A DNA stretch of 64,000 nt, taken from NCBI RefSeq assembly GCF_018070345.1, contig NZ_JAGPXX010000003.1, positions 310,001-374,000 on the forward strand, in the 5' to 3' direction. This document shows positions 43,010-53,682 of the stretch, in pieces. A program made the position numbers and the translations under genes. This DNA is from Streptomyces sp. F63. GTDB taxonomy: Bacteria; Actinomycetota; Actinomycetes; Streptomycetales; Streptomycetaceae. Each line of letters opens with the position of its first letter. The stretch's first letter is position 1. Under the pieces are notes generated by a model. The model ran no database searches. It saw only the letters and a program-made list of their open reading frames with translations, and was not told where the DNA came from.

Positions 43010-43457
43010 CGGACCCCGGGACGTCCCCGGGCCACTTGGCAGACGTGGGCGGCGGTGGCCGATGCGGCAAACGCGGCGGATACGGCGCACGCGGACGCCG
43101 TCCCGGCCATCCGGGCGGCACCGGACACGTCCGGCCGCCCGGCCGTGGCCCGGTGGGCACGGACATCCGTCCACGCCTCCGCCGCCGCCTGACACGGCGA
43201 CGACCGGGACGGCCGACGCTGACGACGGCCGCACCGGCCACCGGGCCCCGGCCCGGCCCCGCCCCGGCAATGGCGCCGGTGCCCGGCCCCGGGCCCGCAA
43301 CGGACCACACCCGCAACGGACCACACCCGCACACCGCACCCACAGACCACACCCCAGCCCGAACCGCCGGACCGTCCCACAGACCACACCCGCAACCCCG
43401 ACCACCCGCAGACACCACTCACCCCCAGCGTCACCACCCAGGAGAGCCCAGAGCGCC
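43010..43457. other. C-rich intergenic region upstream of lysA
   Basis: About 450 bases. Between 43300 and 43440 the plus strand is strongly C/A-rich (repeats of CCACACCCGCA) and G-poor, the composition expected of an unstructured, Rho-accessible leader. No lysine riboswitch is recognisable. Confidence 0.45.
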
Positions 43458-44849
43458 ATGAGCCGTTCCGCACACCCCGCCGGGCCCCGGCACGCCGATG
43501 TCCTGCCCGAGGGCCACTACACCGCCCCGCCCGCCGACCTCAACGCCCTCGACCCGCGCGTCTGGTCGCGCACGGTCACCCGTGACGACGACGGCGTCGC
43601 CACTCTCGGCGGCATCCCCGTCACCCGTCTCGCCGAGGAGTTCGGCACCCCCGCCTACTTCCTCGACGAGGACGACTTCCGCGCCCGCTGCCGCGCCTGG
43701 CACGACGCCTTCGGCGGCGAGGCCGACGTCTTCTACGCCGGCAAGGCGTTCCTCTCCCGCGCGGTCGTCCGCTGGCTGCACGAGGAGGGCCTCAACCTCG
43801 ACGTCTGCTCCGGCGGCGAGCTGACCACCGCCCTCGCCGGCGGCATGCCCGCCGAGCGCATCGCGATGCATGGCAACAACAAGACCTCCGACGAGATCGA
43901 GCGCGCGATCACCGCGGGCGTCGGCCGCATCGTCCTCGACTCCTTCCAGGAGATCGTGCGGGTCGCGCACATCGCCGAGCGCCTCGGCCGCCGTCAGCGC
44001 GTGCAGATCCGCGTCACCGTCGGTGTCGAGGCCCACACCCACGAGTTCATCGCCACCGCGCACGAGGACCAGAAGTTCGGCATCGCCCTCGCCGACGGCC
44101 AGGCCGCCGAGGCCGTGCGCCGTGTCCTCAAGCTCGACAGCCTCGAACTGGCCGGGATCCACTCCCACATCGGCTCGCAGATCTTTGACATGGCCGGCTT
44201 CGAGGTCTCCGCCCGCCGCGTCGTCCAGCTCCTCGCCGAGGTGCGCGACGAGCACGGCGTCGAGCTGCCCGAGATCGACCTCGGCGGCGGCCTCGGCATC
44301 GCCTACACCTCCGAGGACGACCCCCGCGAACCGCACGAGATCGCCAAGTCGCTGAGCGACATCGTGACCCGCGAGTGCGCCGCCGCCGGTCTCGCCGTGC
44401 CCCGGATCTCCGTGGAGCCCGGCCGCGCCATCGTCGGCCCGACGACCTTCACCCTCTACGAGGTCGGCACCCTCAAGGAGCTCCCCGGCCTGCGCACCTA
44501 CGTCAGCGTGGACGGCGGCATGTCCGACAACATCCGCACCGCGCTCTACGACGCCGAGTACTCCGTCGCCCTGGCCTCCCGTGTCTCCACCGCCGGGCCG
44601 ATGCTCTCCCGGGTCGTCGGCAAGCACTGCGAGTCGGGCGACATCGTCGTGAAGGACGCCTTCCTCCCCGCCGACCTGGCCCCCGGCGACCTGCTCGCCG
44701 TCCCCGCCACCGGCGCCTACTGCCGCTCCATGGCGAGCAACTACAACCACGCGCTGCGGCCGCCCGTGGTCGCGGTCAAGGACGGCAAGGCGCGCGTCAT
44801 CATGCGGCGCGAGACGGAGGAGGACCTGCTCCGGCTGGACCTGGACTGA
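43458..44849 (+). CDS. lysA: Diaminopimelate decarboxylase
   Basis: Last step of lysine synthesis: decarboxylation of meso-diaminopimelate. 463 residues. Fold-type III PLP enzyme with Lys96 in VFYAGKAF, HGNNKTSDEI, the phosphate-binding DLGGGLGIAY, SVEPGRAIVGP, the substrate-binding CESGDIV motif, and GAYCRSMASNYN near the C-terminus. GGAGAG lies upstream of the ATG. It is first in the lysine/threonine group; hom begins 430 nt downstream with its own likely promoter. Confidence 0.97.
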   Translation: MSRSAHPAGPRHADVLPEGHYTAPPADLNALDPRVWSRTVTRDDDGVATLGGIPVTRLAEEFGTPAYFLDEDDFRARCRAWHDAFGGEADVFYAGKAFLSRAVVRWLHEEGLNLDVCSGGELTTALAGGMPAERIAMHGNNKTSDEIERAITAGVGRIVLDSFQEIVRVAHIAERLGRRQRVQIRVTVGVEAHTHEFIATAHEDQKFGIALADGQAAEAVRRVLKLDSLELAGIHSHIGSQIFDMAGFEVSARRVVQLLAEVRDEHGVELPEIDLGGGLGIAYTSEDDPREPHEIAKSLSDIVTRECAAAGLAVPRISVEPGRAIVGPTTFTLYEVGTLKELPGLRTYVSVDGGMSDNIRTALYDAEYSVALASRVSTAGPMLSRVVGKHCESGDIVVKDAFLPADLAPGDLLAVPATGAYCRSMASNYNHALRPPVVAVKDGKARVIMRRETEEDLLRLDLD

Positions 44850-45280
44850 CGGGACGCGGAGCCCGACCGCGCGGAGAGGGCGGGCGGGGCACCGGGCACC
44901 GGGTGACTTTCGCCACCCTCCGTCCCGTCCCCTTCCGCCGCCCGGCCCGGCGCGGTACGCCTGCCGTCGTACGGCGGCACGCCTGCCGTCGTACCGCGGC
45001 ACGCGGAGATGCGGGCTCCGCGCGTCGCGCTCCTTGGTGCCTCCGCGCTCCCCGGTGCCTCCGCGCGCCCCACTCCTCCGGCGCACTCCGGCACCCGCCC
45101 GCCCCCGCCGTCCGGCAGTCTCGGAATCCGGACAAACCCCGGAGCGACCCACCCGGTGAGTGAGACTGGTGGAAAAGCCAAGATAATCGGGACCCGGTGA
45201 CGGTCCCGGGAGCCCCCGGGCGCGGTCCCGGGAGTCCCTGGGGCGCGGTCCGCGGGGATGTCGTGGAGAGACGAGGTCGG
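44850..45280. other. lysA-hom intergenic region with direct repeats
   Basis: About 430 bases. ACGCCTGCCGTCGTAC occurs exactly twice (44957-44972, 44979-44994), and GGTGCCTCCGCGC twice (45036-45048, 45054-45066). GATAAT at 45182-45187 is a good candidate -10 box for hom. No gene seen. Confidence 0.5.
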
Positions 45281-46573
45281 ATGATGCGTACGCGTCCGCT
45301 GAAGGTGGCGCTGCTGGGCTGTGGAGTGGTCGGCTCCGAGGTGGCGCGCATCATGACGACGCACGCGGACGATCTCACGGCGCGCATCGGGGCCCCCGTC
45401 GAGCTGGCCGGCATCGCCGTGCGCCGCCCGGACCGGGTCCGCGAGGGCGTGCCCGCCGAGCTGGTCACCACCGATGCCACCGCCCTCGTCAAACGCGGCG
45501 ACATCGACATCGTGGTGGAGGTCATCGGCGGCATCGAGCCCGCCCGCACCCTGATCACCACGGCGTTCGAGCACGGCGCGAGCGTCGTCTCCGCCAACAA
45601 GGCGCTGCTCGCCGAGGACGGCGCCGCCCTGCACGCCGTCGCCCAGCGGCACGGCGCCGACCTGTACTACGAGGCGGCCGTCGCCGGCGCCATCCCCCTG
45701 GTCCGCCCGCTGCGCGAGTCCCTGGTCGGCGACAAGGTCAACCGGGTCCTCGGCATCGTCAACGGCACCACCAACTTCATCCTCGACCGCATGGAGACCG
45801 GCGGCACCGGCTACTCCGAGGCGCTCGACGAGGCGACCGCCCTGGGCTACGCCGAGGCCGATCCCACCGCCGACGTCGAGGGTTTCGACGCCGCTGCGAA
45901 GGCCGCGATCCTCGCCGGCATCGCCTTCCACACCCGGGTCCGCCTGGACGACGTGCACCGCGAGGGCATCACGGAGGTCACCGCCGCCGACATCGCCTCC
46001 GCCCGCCGCATGGGCCGCACCGTCAAGCTGCTGGCGATCTGCGAGCGCGCCGAGGACGGCCGCTCCGTCACCGCCCGCGTCCACCCGGCGATGATCCCGC
46101 TCAGCCACCCGCTCGCCTCCGTCCGCGAGGCGTACAACGCGGTCTTCGTCGAGGCGGAGGCCGCCGGGCAGCTGATGTTCTACGGGCCGGGCGCCGGCGG
46201 CGCGCCCACCGCCTCCGCGGTCCTCGGCGACCTCGTCGCGGTGTGCCGCAACAAGCTCAACGGCGCGACCGGGCCCGGCGAGTCCGCGTACTCGCGGCTC
46301 GCGGTGAGCCCGATGGGCGAGGTGGTCACGCGCTACCACATCAACCTCGATGTCGCCGACAAGCCGGGCGTCCTGGCCCAGGTCGCCGCGGAGTTCAATG
46401 AGCACGGCGTGTCCATCGAGACCGTCCACCAGCAGGTCAAGGACGGCGAGGCGTCCCTCGTGGTGGTCACCCACCGGGCGAGCGACGCGGCGCTCTCGGC
46501 GACGGTCGGCGCCCTGCGGGCGCTGGACACCGTGCGCGGTGTCGCCGGGATCATGCGGGTCGAAGGTGAGTGA
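45281..46573 (+). CDS. hom: Homoserine dehydrogenase
   Basis: Reduces aspartate semialdehyde to homoserine, the branch to threonine and methionine. 430 residues: NAD(P)-binding Rossmann motif [15 protein letters not shown] at 8-22, [10 protein letters not shown], catalytic-domain [12 protein letters not shown] and [25 protein letters not shown], and a C-terminal ACT domain ([26 protein letters not shown], about 350-425) for threonine feedback. ATG at 45281 with ACGAGG 4 nt upstream; a second ATG follows at once. thrC starts 10 nt after its stop, so they form an operon. Confidence 0.97.
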   Translation: MMRTRPLKVALLGCGVVGSEVARIMTTHADDLTARIGAPVELAGIAVRRPDRVREGVPAELVTTDATALVKRGDIDIVVEVIGGIEPARTLITTAFEHGASVVSANKALLAEDGAALHAVAQRHGADLYYEAAVAGAIPLVRPLRESLVGDKVNRVLGIVNGTTNFILDRMETGGTGYSEALDEATALGYAEADPTADVEGFDAAAKAAILAGIAFHTRVRLDDVHREGITEVTAADIASARRMGRTVKLLAICERAEDGRSVTARVHPAMIPLSHPLASVREAYNAVFVEAEAAGQLMFYGPGAGGAPTASAVLGDLVAVCRNKLNGATGPGESAYSRLAVSPMGEVVTRYHINLDVADKPGVLAQVAAEFNEHGVSIETVHQQVKDGEASLVVVTHRASDAALSATVGALRALDTVRGVAGIMRVEGE

Positions 46574-46583
46574 GGAAGAAACC

Positions 46584-47675
46584 ATGGCTGCTGCAAGCAC
46601 AGGTCCCCGCCGGGGCGCCACCCACCAGTGGCGGGGGGTGATCGAGGAGTACCGCGACCGCCTGCCGGTGACCGCGGACACCCCGGTCGTCACCCTCCGC
46701 GAGGGCGGCACGCCGCTCGTCCCCGCGCAGGTGCTCTCCGAGCGCACGGGCTGCGAGGTCCATCTCAAGGTCGAGGGCGCCAACCCCACCGGTTCCTTCA
46801 AGGACCGCGGGATGACGATGGCCATCACCCGGGCCAAGGAGGAGGGCGCGCAGGCCGTCATCTGCGCCTCCACCGGCAACACCTCCGCCTCGGCCGCCGC
46901 CTACGCGGTGCGGGCCGGGATGGTCTGCGCGGTGCTGGTGCCGCAGGGCAAGATCGCGCTGGGCAAGATGGGCCAGGCCCTGGTGCACGGCGCGAAGATC
47001 CTCCAGGTGGACGGGAACTTCGACGACTGTCTGGCGCTGGCCCGCGGCCTCTCCGACAAGTACCCGGTGTCGCTGGTCAATTCGGTCAACCCGGTCCGCA
47101 TCGAGGGACAGAAGACCGCCGCCTTCGAGATCGTGGACATGCTGGGCGACGCGCCCGACATCCACGTCCTCCCGGTCGGCAACGCGGGCAACATCACCGC
47201 CTACTGGCGCGGTTACAGCGAGTACGCGGCCGATGGCATGGCGGACCGGCGCCCGCGGATGTGGGGCTACCAGGCCTCCGGTTCCGCGCCGATCGTGCGC
47301 GGCGAGCCGGTCAAGGACCCGCACACCATCGCGACGGCCATCCGCATCGGCAACCCGGCCTCGTGGGAGTTCGCCGAGCGGGCCCGGGACGAGTCGGGTG
47401 GCCTCATCGATGAGGTGACGGACCGTCAAATCCTCGCTGCCTACCGGCTGCTGGCTTCCCAGGAGGGCGTCTTCGTCGAGCCCGCCTCGGCCGCGAGCGT
47501 CGCCGGCCTGCTGAAGGCCGCCGAGCAGGGCAGGGTCGACCCCGGCCAGCGCATCGTGTGCACCGTCACCGGCAACGGCCTCAAGGACCCGGACTGGGCC
47601 GTGGCCGGCGCCCCGCAGCCGGTGACCGTCCCCGTGGACGCCGACGTGGCCGCCGAGCGGCTCGGCCTGGCCTGA
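46584..47675 (+). CDS. thrC: Threonine synthase
   Basis: Converts O-phosphohomoserine to threonine. 363 residues, fold-type II PLP enzyme: Lys73 in [39 protein letters not shown] (phosphate loop), [30 protein letters not shown] lies 6-9 nt before the ATG, in the 10-nt gap after hom. The stop codon is inside the first unit of a 20-bp tandem repeat that separates it from thrB. Confidence 0.97.
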   Translation: MAAASTGPRRGATHQWRGVIEEYRDRLPVTADTPVVTLREGGTPLVPAQVLSERTGCEVHLKVEGANPTGSFKDRGMTMAITRAKEEGAQAVICASTGNTSASAAAYAVRAGMVCAVLVPQGKIALGKMGQALVHGAKILQVDGNFDDCLALARGLSDKYPVSLVNSVNPVRIEGQKTAAFEIVDMLGDAPDIHVLPVGNAGNITAYWRGYSEYAADGMADRRPRMWGYQASGSAPIVRGEPVKDPHTIATAIRIGNPASWEFAERARDESGGLIDEVTDRQILAAYRLLASQEGVFVEPASAASVAGLLKAAEQGRVDPGQRIVCTVTGNGLKDPDWAVAGAPQPVTVPVDADVAAERLGLA

Positions 47676-47807
47676 TCCGGCCCGGGGAGCCCTGATCCGG
47701 CCCGGGGAGCCCTGATCCGGTCCGGGGAGCCCTGATCCGGTCCGGGGAGCCCTGATCCGGCCCGGGGAGCCCTGATCCGGTCCGGGGAGCCCTGATCCGG
47801 TCCGGGC
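47671..47807 (+). repeat. 20-bp tandem repeat between thrC and thrB
   Basis: Six full copies and one partial copy of CCTGATCCGGYCCGGGGAGC, differing almost only at one C/T position (C, C, T, T, C, T, T). The first copy contains the thrC stop codon. Each unit includes self-complementary CCGG cores, so the RNA could form serial hairpins. Confidence 0.95.
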
Positions 47808-48331
47808 GCGGAGGCCGTCCTCCGGCGCGGACGCGCACCAACAGCCCGTCCGCGCCGGGCCGGAACGGGTCCCGCACCGCGTGGCTGAGGCCCGCACCGC
47901 CCCGCCGCAGCGACCGGCCCTCACCGGTCGGGGCCACCCCCGCGGCCCGCGGGGCGGCCCCAAGCCCCCGCAAAAGGCCGCATGGGGCCCCGAACCGGAC
48001 GGAAAGGCCTGGTCCGCCCCGCTCCGGCCGCAACCGACGCAGACCGTATCCGGAAGCACGGAACGGGGACGACACGCATCGTGCGCCTCCTGTGCGCCCT
48101 ATGTCGCGACAGAACCTTCCTTCGATAGGCTGGAGGAGAACCCCGCCCCTCCACCGCTTGCCGGATGCATATGCACGGCACCGGCGGGGCACGCAGAGTA
48201 CTGGCAGAGCAAGCGCCGGCAGGCCGCCACCGGCCACGGGCGAAGTCCCTGGCAGCAGCATCCGCAGCCCGTCCCCGGCGGGTTCCCCGGGGGAAAACCC
48301 GTTGTCCCGATCCAAGGAGAGTCACCGAGCG
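47808..48331 (+). promoter_or_regulatory. thrB upstream region with candidate promoter
   Basis: About 520 bases without a convincing gene. TAGGCT at 48126-48131 followed by GGAGGAG resembles a -10 box just before a start of transcription. A small ORF (ATGCAT at 48165) is in another frame than thrB and has poor support. thrB is thus probably transcribed partly on its own, apart from hom-thrC. Confidence 0.45.
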
Positions 48332-49291
48332 ATGGCCGGTCCCGCCTTCCGAGCCGCCGCCGTCCGGGTGCGCACCCCCGCGACCAGCGCCAATCTCGGC
48401 CCCGGCTTCGACGCCTTCGGCCTCGGCCTCGGGCTGTACGACGACGTCGTCGTCCGCGTCGCCGAGTCGGGGCTGCACATCGACATCGCCGGCGAGGGCG
48501 CGGAAACGCTCCCGCGGGACGAGAGCCACCTCCTCGTACGCTCCCTGCGCACCGCCTTCGACCTGCTCGGCGGGCAGCCGCGCGGCCTGGAAGTGGTCTG
48601 CGCCAACCGCATCCCGCACGGCCGCGGCCTGGGCTCCTCCTCCGCCGCCATCTGCGCCGGAATCGTCGCCGCACGCGCCGTGACCATAGGCGGGGCCGAG
48701 AAACTCGACGACACCGCGCTGCTGGAACTGGCCACCGAGATCGAGGGCCACCCCGACAACGTCGCCGCCTGCCTGCTCGGCGGCTTCACCCTCGCCTGGA
48801 CCGACGGCGGATCCGCCCGCGCCATCCGGATGGACCCGGCGCCGGGCGTCGTCCCCGTGGTCTTCGTTCCCTCCACCCCCGTGCTCACCGAGACCGCCCG
48901 CGGGCTGCTGCCGCGCATGGTGCCGCACGTCGACGCCGCCGCCAACGCCGGCCGGGCGGCCCTGCTGGTGGAGGCGCTGACCCGGCGTCCCGAACTGCTG
49001 CTCGCCGCCACGGAGGACCGGCTCCACCAGGAGTACCGGGCCCCCGCGATGCCGGAGAGCGCGGCCCTGGTCGCCCGGCTCCGCCAGGACGGCGTCCCCG
49101 CCGTCATCTCCGGCGCCGGCCCGACGGTGCTGGCCCTCGCCGAGGAGAGCACGGCCGACAAGGTCGCGCGGCTCGCCGGGGAGGGATGGGCGGCCAACCG
49201 GCTGTCCCTGGACGGCTCGGGCACCTGCGTCCTGCCGCTCACGGGGCAGGACGGAATGCCGGGGGGCGCGCCGCGGAATTCCGCCGGGTGA
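48332..49291 (+). CDS. thrB: Homoserine kinase
   Basis: Phosphorylates homoserine, giving the ThrC substrate. 319 residues, GHMP-kinase fold: VRTPATSANLGPGFDAFGLGLGLYD at the N-terminus, the ATP-binding PHGRGLGSSSAAICAG near 95-110, GHPDNVAACLLGG, and the C-terminal SGAGPTVLAL. The last 15 residues are a Gly/Pro-rich extension. AAGGAG lies 12 nt before the ATG, a rather long spacing. Confidence 0.96.
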   Translation: MAGPAFRAAAVRVRTPATSANLGPGFDAFGLGLGLYDDVVVRVAESGLHIDIAGEGAETLPRDESHLLVRSLRTAFDLLGGQPRGLEVVCANRIPHGRGLGSSSAAICAGIVAARAVTIGGAEKLDDTALLELATEIEGHPDNVAACLLGGFTLAWTDGGSARAIRMDPAPGVVPVVFVPSTPVLTETARGLLPRMVPHVDAAANAGRAALLVEALTRRPELLLAATEDRLHQEYRAPAMPESAALVARLRQDGVPAVISGAGPTVLALAEESTADKVARLAGEGWAANRLSLDGSGTCVLPLTGQDGMPGGAPRNSAG

Positions 49292-49340
49292 CGTCCAACG
49301 ATTGCCGGTCTTCGAGAGGGGGAATGTTTGTTGGGTCCGG

Positions 49341-49408
49341 TAGTGTTAACCTCAAGTCAGCACTTGGCACCCGAGCGGTGCGGTGCTTTGTGTCCCCCTC
49401 GGGGACAC
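49341..49408 (+). promoter_or_regulatory. rho promoter/leader with hairpin
   Basis: TAGTGT (49341-49346) is a likely -10 box, in a local AT-rich stretch. About 45 nt downstream GTGTCCCC (49390-49397) pairs perfectly with GGGGACAC (49401-49408). About 300 nt of leader precede rho, consistent with autoregulation by transcription termination, as known for rho genes elsewhere. Confidence 0.5.
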
Positions 49409-49647
49409 CATTCTTCCGGGAGCCTCCTCAACTGCCTGTGCAGCCTGCCTGAGCAGATGTGAGCACGCTCCGGAATCGGCGTGGCGGACATCCGGACAGT
49501 CTCCCCGCCGGGCCAATCCATGATTCTCCGCCGTTTTTGGCGGGACCACCGCACCGGCCGGTCCGGGACACGCAAGGACCGCAGCCGGACAGCACAACCG
49601 GTCGCCGAGCCAGACAGGCCGACGCCCGCTCCAGGGAAGGACCCTTC

Positions 49648-51726
49648 GTGAGCGACACCACCGATCTGATGGGCGTGACTGCCGACGAGAACGTCGGCGC
49701 AGCCTCCGCGCCCGCCACGGACGCTCCTGCCGCGCCTGCCACCGGTGCTGCCACTGGCACCCCGAGGCGGCGCCGCTCCGGCACCGGCCTTGAGGGCATG
49801 GTCCTGGCCGAGCTGCAGCAGGTTGCCTCCGCGCTCGGCATCAAGGGCACCGCGCGGATGCGCAAGAGCCAACTGATCGACGTCATCAAGGAGAAGCAGG
49901 CGGGCGGCACCGCCCCCGCCAAGGACTCCGCGGACCAGGCCGCGTCCTCCGCCGACGCCGCCCCCGCCAAGCCGCGCCGCCGCGCCACCTCCAAGGCCCG
50001 TACGGGTGAGGAAGCCGCCGGGGCCGAGGCCGCGGACCGCGCCGAGGGCAGGACCGGTCCTCAGCAGCAGATCGACATCCCCGGCCAGCCGGCCAGTGAC
50101 GAGCCGCCGCAGGGCGGCGAGCGCCGCCGGCGCCGCGCGACCGCGCAGGCCGGCAGCCCCGAGGAGACCGCCGCCGACACCTCCGCCGGAGCCCAGGAGG
50201 GCGACCGGGGCCGCGCCGAGACCCGCACCGCCCCCCAGGGCGGGGAGCGGCAGGACGGCGCCGGAGCCGAGGGCCGCGGCGGCAAGGGCGACCGCGACCG
50301 CCAGGGCGGCCAAAGCGGCGACCGTCAGGGCGGCCAGAAGGGCGACCGCCGCGAGCGCGGCGACAACCGCGGCGAGCGCGGCAACAACCGCCGCAACAAG
50401 AACGACGACGGCGGCGGCCAGGGCGGCAACCGCCAGCGCGACCAGCGCGGCGGGCAGCAGCAGCGCGACGACGACGGCGACGACTTCGAGGGCGGCCGCC
50501 GCGGCCGCCGCGGCCGCTACCGCGACCGCCGGGGCCGCCGCGGGCGCGAGGACTTCGGCGGCGAGCCGCAGGTCTCCGAGGACGACGTCCTGATCCCCGT
50601 CGCGGGCATCCTCGACATCCTCGACAACTACGCGTTCATCCGGACCTCCGGCTACCTGCCGGGCCCGAACGACGTCTACGTCTCCCTCGCCCAGGTCCGC
50701 AAGAACGGCCTGCGCAAGGGCGACCACGTCACCGGCGCGGTGCGCCAGCCCCGCGAGGGCGAGCGCCGCGAGAAGTTCAACGCCCTGGTGCGGCTGGACT
50801 CGGTGAACGGCATGGCGCCCGAGACGGGCCGCGGCCGCCCGGAGTTCGGCAAGCTCACCCCGCTCTACCCGCAGGACCGGCTCCGTCTGGAGACCGAGCC
50901 CAACCTGATGACGACCCGGATCATCGACCTGGTCGCGCCGATCGGCAAGGGCCAGCGCGGTCTGATCGTGGCCCCGCCGAAGACCGGCAAGACCATGATC
51001 ATGCAGGCGATCGCCAACGCGATCACCCGCAACAACCCCGAGTGCCACCTGATGGTCGTCCTCGTCGACGAGCGTCCGGAAGAGGTCACCGACATGCAGC
51101 GGTCGGTGAAGGGCGAGGTCATCTCCTCGACCTTCGACCGCCCCGCCGAGGACCACACCACCGTCGCCGAGCTGGCCATCGAGCGGGCCAAGCGCCTGGT
51201 CGAGCTGGGTCACGACGTGGTCGTCCTGCTGGACTCGATCACCCGCCTCGGCCGCGCGTACAACCTCGCGGCCCCCGCCTCCGGCCGGATCCTCTCCGGT
51301 GGTGTCGACTCCACCGCGCTCTACCCGCCGAAGCGCTTCTTCGGCGCCGCGCGGAACATCGAGGACGGCGGCTCGCTGACCATCCTGGCCACCGCGCTGG
51401 TCGACACCGGCTCGCGGATGGACGAGGTGATCTTCGAGGAGTTCAAGGGCACCGGCAACCTGGAGCTCAAGCTCGACCGCAGGCTCTCCGACAAGCGGAT
51501 CTTCCCCGCGGTGGACGTCGACGCGTCCGGTACCCGCAAGGAGGAGATCCTGCTCGGCAGCGACGAGCTCGCGATCACCTGGAAGCTCCGCCGGGTACTG
51601 CACGCCCTGGACTCCCAGCAGGCCATCGAGCTGCTCCTGGACAAGCTCAAGGAGACCAAGAGCAACGCGGAGTTCCTGCTCCAGATCCAGAAGACGACCC
51701 CGGCCCCGGGCAACGGCAACGACTGA
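49648..51726 (+). CDS. rho: Transcription termination factor Rho
   Basis: Hexameric RNA helicase that ends transcription. 692 residues against about 420 in E. coli: actinobacterial Rho has a long insert between the N-terminal helix bundle ([37 protein letters not shown]) and the RNA-binding fold, here about residues 90-310, rich in Arg, Gly, Asp and Gln ([16 protein letters not shown]). The RNA-binding segment is [24 protein letters not shown]. Walker A is APPKTGKT (442-449), Walker [15 protein letters not shown] at 49648 has GGGAAGGA about 8 nt upstream. Flanked by its own leader and a strong terminator. Confidence 0.97.
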   Translation: MSDTTDLMGVTADENVGAASAPATDAPAAPATGAATGTPRRRRSGTGLEGMVLAELQQVASALGIKGTARMRKSQLIDVIKEKQAGGTAPAKDSADQAASSADAAPAKPRRRATSKARTGEEAAGAEAADRAEGRTGPQQQIDIPGQPASDEPPQGGERRRRRATAQAGSPEETAADTSAGAQEGDRGRAETRTAPQGGERQDGAGAEGRGGKGDRDRQGGQSGDRQGGQKGDRRERGDNRGERGNNRRNKNDDGGGQGGNRQRDQRGGQQQRDDDGDDFEGGRRGRRGRYRDRRGRRGREDFGGEPQVSEDDVLIPVAGILDILDNYAFIRTSGYLPGPNDVYVSLAQVRKNGLRKGDHVTGAVRQPREGERREKFNALVRLDSVNGMAPETGRGRPEFGKLTPLYPQDRLRLETEPNLMTTRIIDLVAPIGKGQRGLIVAPPKTGKTMIMQAIANAITRNNPECHLMVVLVDERPEEVTDMQRSVKGEVISSTFDRPAEDHTTVAELAIERAKRLVELGHDVVVLLDSITRLGRAYNLAAPASGRILSGGVDSTALYPPKRFFGAARNIEDGGSLTILATALVDTGSRMDEVIFEEFKGTGNLELKLDRRLSDKRIFPAVDVDASGTRKEEILLGSDELAITWKLRRVLHALDSQQAIELLLDKLKETKSNAEFLLQIQKTTPAPGNGND

Positions 51727-51753
51727 CCCGGCCGCCGCGGCGTCCACGGCGAC

Positions 51754-51797
51754 CGGCAGGGGGCTCCTTCCGCCACGGCGGGGGGAGCCCCCTGCCG
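51754..51797 (+). terminator. Terminator after rho, 14-bp perfect stem
   Basis: Bases 51754-51767 pair perfectly with 51784-51797. It begins 27 nt after the rho stop. Confidence 0.8.
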
Positions 51798-51999
51798 CGT
51801 AGGGGCGGGCGGGCCGCGGGTGCGGTGCGGGTGCGGTGCGGGCGCGGGCGCGCCCGGGGAGCGCGCACGGAACCGGCCCCGGCCCCGCCCGGGCCCGCCG
51901 GGCGATCCGGCGCCCCTCCGCTCGTCCCCACCCGGGCAACCGGCCCAGGTCTGACCGCCCCGTAACGGGGTAACCGGACAACGACGACGTGGGGAGCAC

Positions 52000-53112
52000 A
52001 TGGCCGACGAAGCGACGAACGGGCAGAGCGGGTCATCCGGCGCCGGCGACCGGGGCGCGACCCGCCGCCGGACGCTGAGGATCACCGCCTGGGTGCTCTC
52101 CGGAGCCGTGCTGCTGGGCGGCGCCGGCCTCGGCTACGTCTGGGCGAAGCTGAACGGCAATCTCCGGGGCATCGACATCGACGCCGCCCTCGGCACCGAC
52201 CGGCCGGAGGACATCGACAACGGCTCGACGGACATCCTCGTGCTGGGCTCCGACTCCCGCAAGGGCGCCAACAAGAAGTACGGCAGCGCCGGTGAGAGCG
52301 GCTCCCGCTCCGACACGGCGATGATCGTTCACATTCACGAGGGTCGCCGCGAGGCCACCGTCGTCAGCATTCCCCGGGACACCCTGGTGCGGCGCCCCGC
52401 CTGCGACCGCAAGGACGGCGAGGGCTCGCACCCGCCCGCCCGGCGGGCGATGTTCAACGAGTCCTACAAGATCGGCGGGCCGGCCTGCGCCGTCAAGACC
52501 GCCGAGGCCATGTCCGGCATCCGTATGGACCACTACATGGAGATCGACTTCACCGGCTTCAAGAAGCTGGTCGACGAACTCGGCGGGGTGGAACTCACCA
52601 CCGAGGAGCGGATCGAGGACGAGAAGAGCCGGCTCGACCTGCCCCCCGGCACCCACGTCCTGGACGGCGAGCAGGCCCTCGGCCTGGTCCGCACCCGGCA
52701 CGGCATCGGCAACGGCAGCGACCTCGGCCGGATACACCTCCAGCAGGCCTTCCTCAAGGCCCTGCTCGACCAGATCGGCGAGGTCGGCCTCTTCAGCGAC
52801 CCCGGCAGGCTCTACGGCGTCGCCGACACCGCCACCAAGGCCCTCACCACCGACACCGGCCTGTCCGGGGTGAAGAAGCTGCTGGACTTCTCCCGGAGCA
52901 TGCGGGAGATCGGCTCCGAGGACCTGGACATGATCACCCTGCCCGTGGAGTACGACCGCCGGGACGGCAACCGCGTGGTGCCGATCAAGGACAAGACCCG
53001 CACCGTCTGGGACGCCCTGCGCCGGGACCGCCCCGTCCCGGACTCCGCCACCGAGGGATCCGCGGGCGAGCAGGCGCGGAAGGACTCCGGCGAGGTGCTC
53101 GGCGGCTCCTGA
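52000..53112 (+). CDS. LytR-CpsA-Psr (LCP) family cell-wall glycopolymer ligase
   Basis: A 370-residue membrane-anchored protein that attaches wall glycopolymers to peptidoglycan. Short cytoplasmic N-terminus with RRRTLR, one membrane helix (about 28-48), then the extracellular LCP domain: TDILVLGSDSRKGANKKYG, SRSDTAMIVHI, ATVVSIPRDTLV, YKIGGPACAVKTAEAMSGIRMDHYMEIDFTGFKKLVDELGGV, and LVRTRHGIGNGSDLGRIHLQQ, with the Arg/Asp residues that bind the polyprenyl pyrophosphate. GGGGAG lies 4 nt before the ATG. Its substrate could be made by the WecA-like transferase encoded 5 kb downstream. Confidence 0.92.
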   Translation: MADEATNGQSGSSGAGDRGATRRRTLRITAWVLSGAVLLGGAGLGYVWAKLNGNLRGIDIDAALGTDRPEDIDNGSTDILVLGSDSRKGANKKYGSAGESGSRSDTAMIVHIHEGRREATVVSIPRDTLVRRPACDRKDGEGSHPPARRAMFNESYKIGGPACAVKTAEAMSGIRMDHYMEIDFTGFKKLVDELGGVELTTEERIEDEKSRLDLPPGTHVLDGEQALGLVRTRHGIGNGSDLGRIHLQQAFLKALLDQIGEVGLFSDPGRLYGVADTATKALTTDTGLSGVKKLLDFSRSMREIGSEDLDMITLPVEYDRRDGNRVVPIKDKTRTVWDALRRDRPVPDSATEGSAGEQARKDSGEVLGGS

Positions 53113-53128
53113 CCGGACGGCCCCGGCC

Positions 53129-53151
53129 GGCCCGGCCGCGGCGGCCGGGCC
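53129..53151 (+). terminator. Hairpin after LCP gene
   Basis: GGCCCGGCC (53129-53137) pairs with GGCCGGGCC (53143-53151) around a 5-nt loop, 17 nt after the LCP stop. Confidence 0.6.
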
Positions 53152-53312
53152 GGGAATAGAACGCCCTCGCCCCCGGTTTTGGGAGATGCGCCCGGTCCTG
53201 GCAGACTGGTGCGTCGGCCCCGGTTCACGTACGGGCGGTTACCCCACCTCGTCCGCCATCGGACAGGCGGGGCCCGGACGACCCGGTGCCCTCCCGAACC
53301 TAGGAGCATCCC

Positions 53313-53537
53313 TTGAAGCGCGACATCCACCCCGAGTACGTCGAGACCCAGGTGAGCTGCACCTGCGGAGCCTCGTTCACCACGCGCAGCACCGTCACCG
53401 AGGGCACCATCCGTGCCGACGTGTGCTCCGAGTGCCACCCGTTCTACACGGGCAAGCAGAAGATCCTCGACACGGGTGGCCGCGTGGCCCGCTTCGAGGC
53501 CCGCTTCGGCAAGAACGCCGGGTCCGCCAAGAAGTAG
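53313..53537 (+). CDS. rpmE: 50S ribosomal protein L31, zinc-binding form
   Basis: 74-residue ribosomal protein L31. Cys16, Cys18, Cys38 and Cys41 ([20 protein letters not shown]) form the zinc site, so this is the C+ form; streptomycetes usually keep a zinc-independent paralogue under Zur elsewhere. TTG at 53313 is supported by AGGAG 6 nt upstream and by the conserved KRDIHPEY start. The long GTG/TTG-free leader suggests its own promoter. Confidence 0.97.
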   Translation: MKRDIHPEYVETQVSCTCGASFTTRSTVTEGTIRADVCSECHPFYTGKQKILDTGGRVARFEARFGKNAGSAKK

Positions 53538-53682
53538 CGACCCCACGGCGCCGGACTCCGGCCGCCCCTCCAGCCAGGGGCGGCCGGACCGGCGCTTTGT
53601 CGTCCACCGGGCCCGCACGGCCATCCGCTACCCCGCGGGCGTCCCGCCCGCCCCACCCCACTTTCCGAGGAAACGAATCCCG

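Noticed and set aside
43010..43457. Lysine riboswitch ahead of lysA
   Set aside because: The region is C/A-rich and unstructured with none of the conserved lysine-aptamer elements I could recognise.
47671..47807. CRISPR-like array after thrC
   Set aside because: The 20-bp units are contiguous with no spacers; it is a simple tandem repeat. No cas genes are present.
48165..48683. Small ORF in the thrB leader
   Set aside because: It runs out of frame into thrB and becomes Pro/Arg-rich, typical of a shadow frame.
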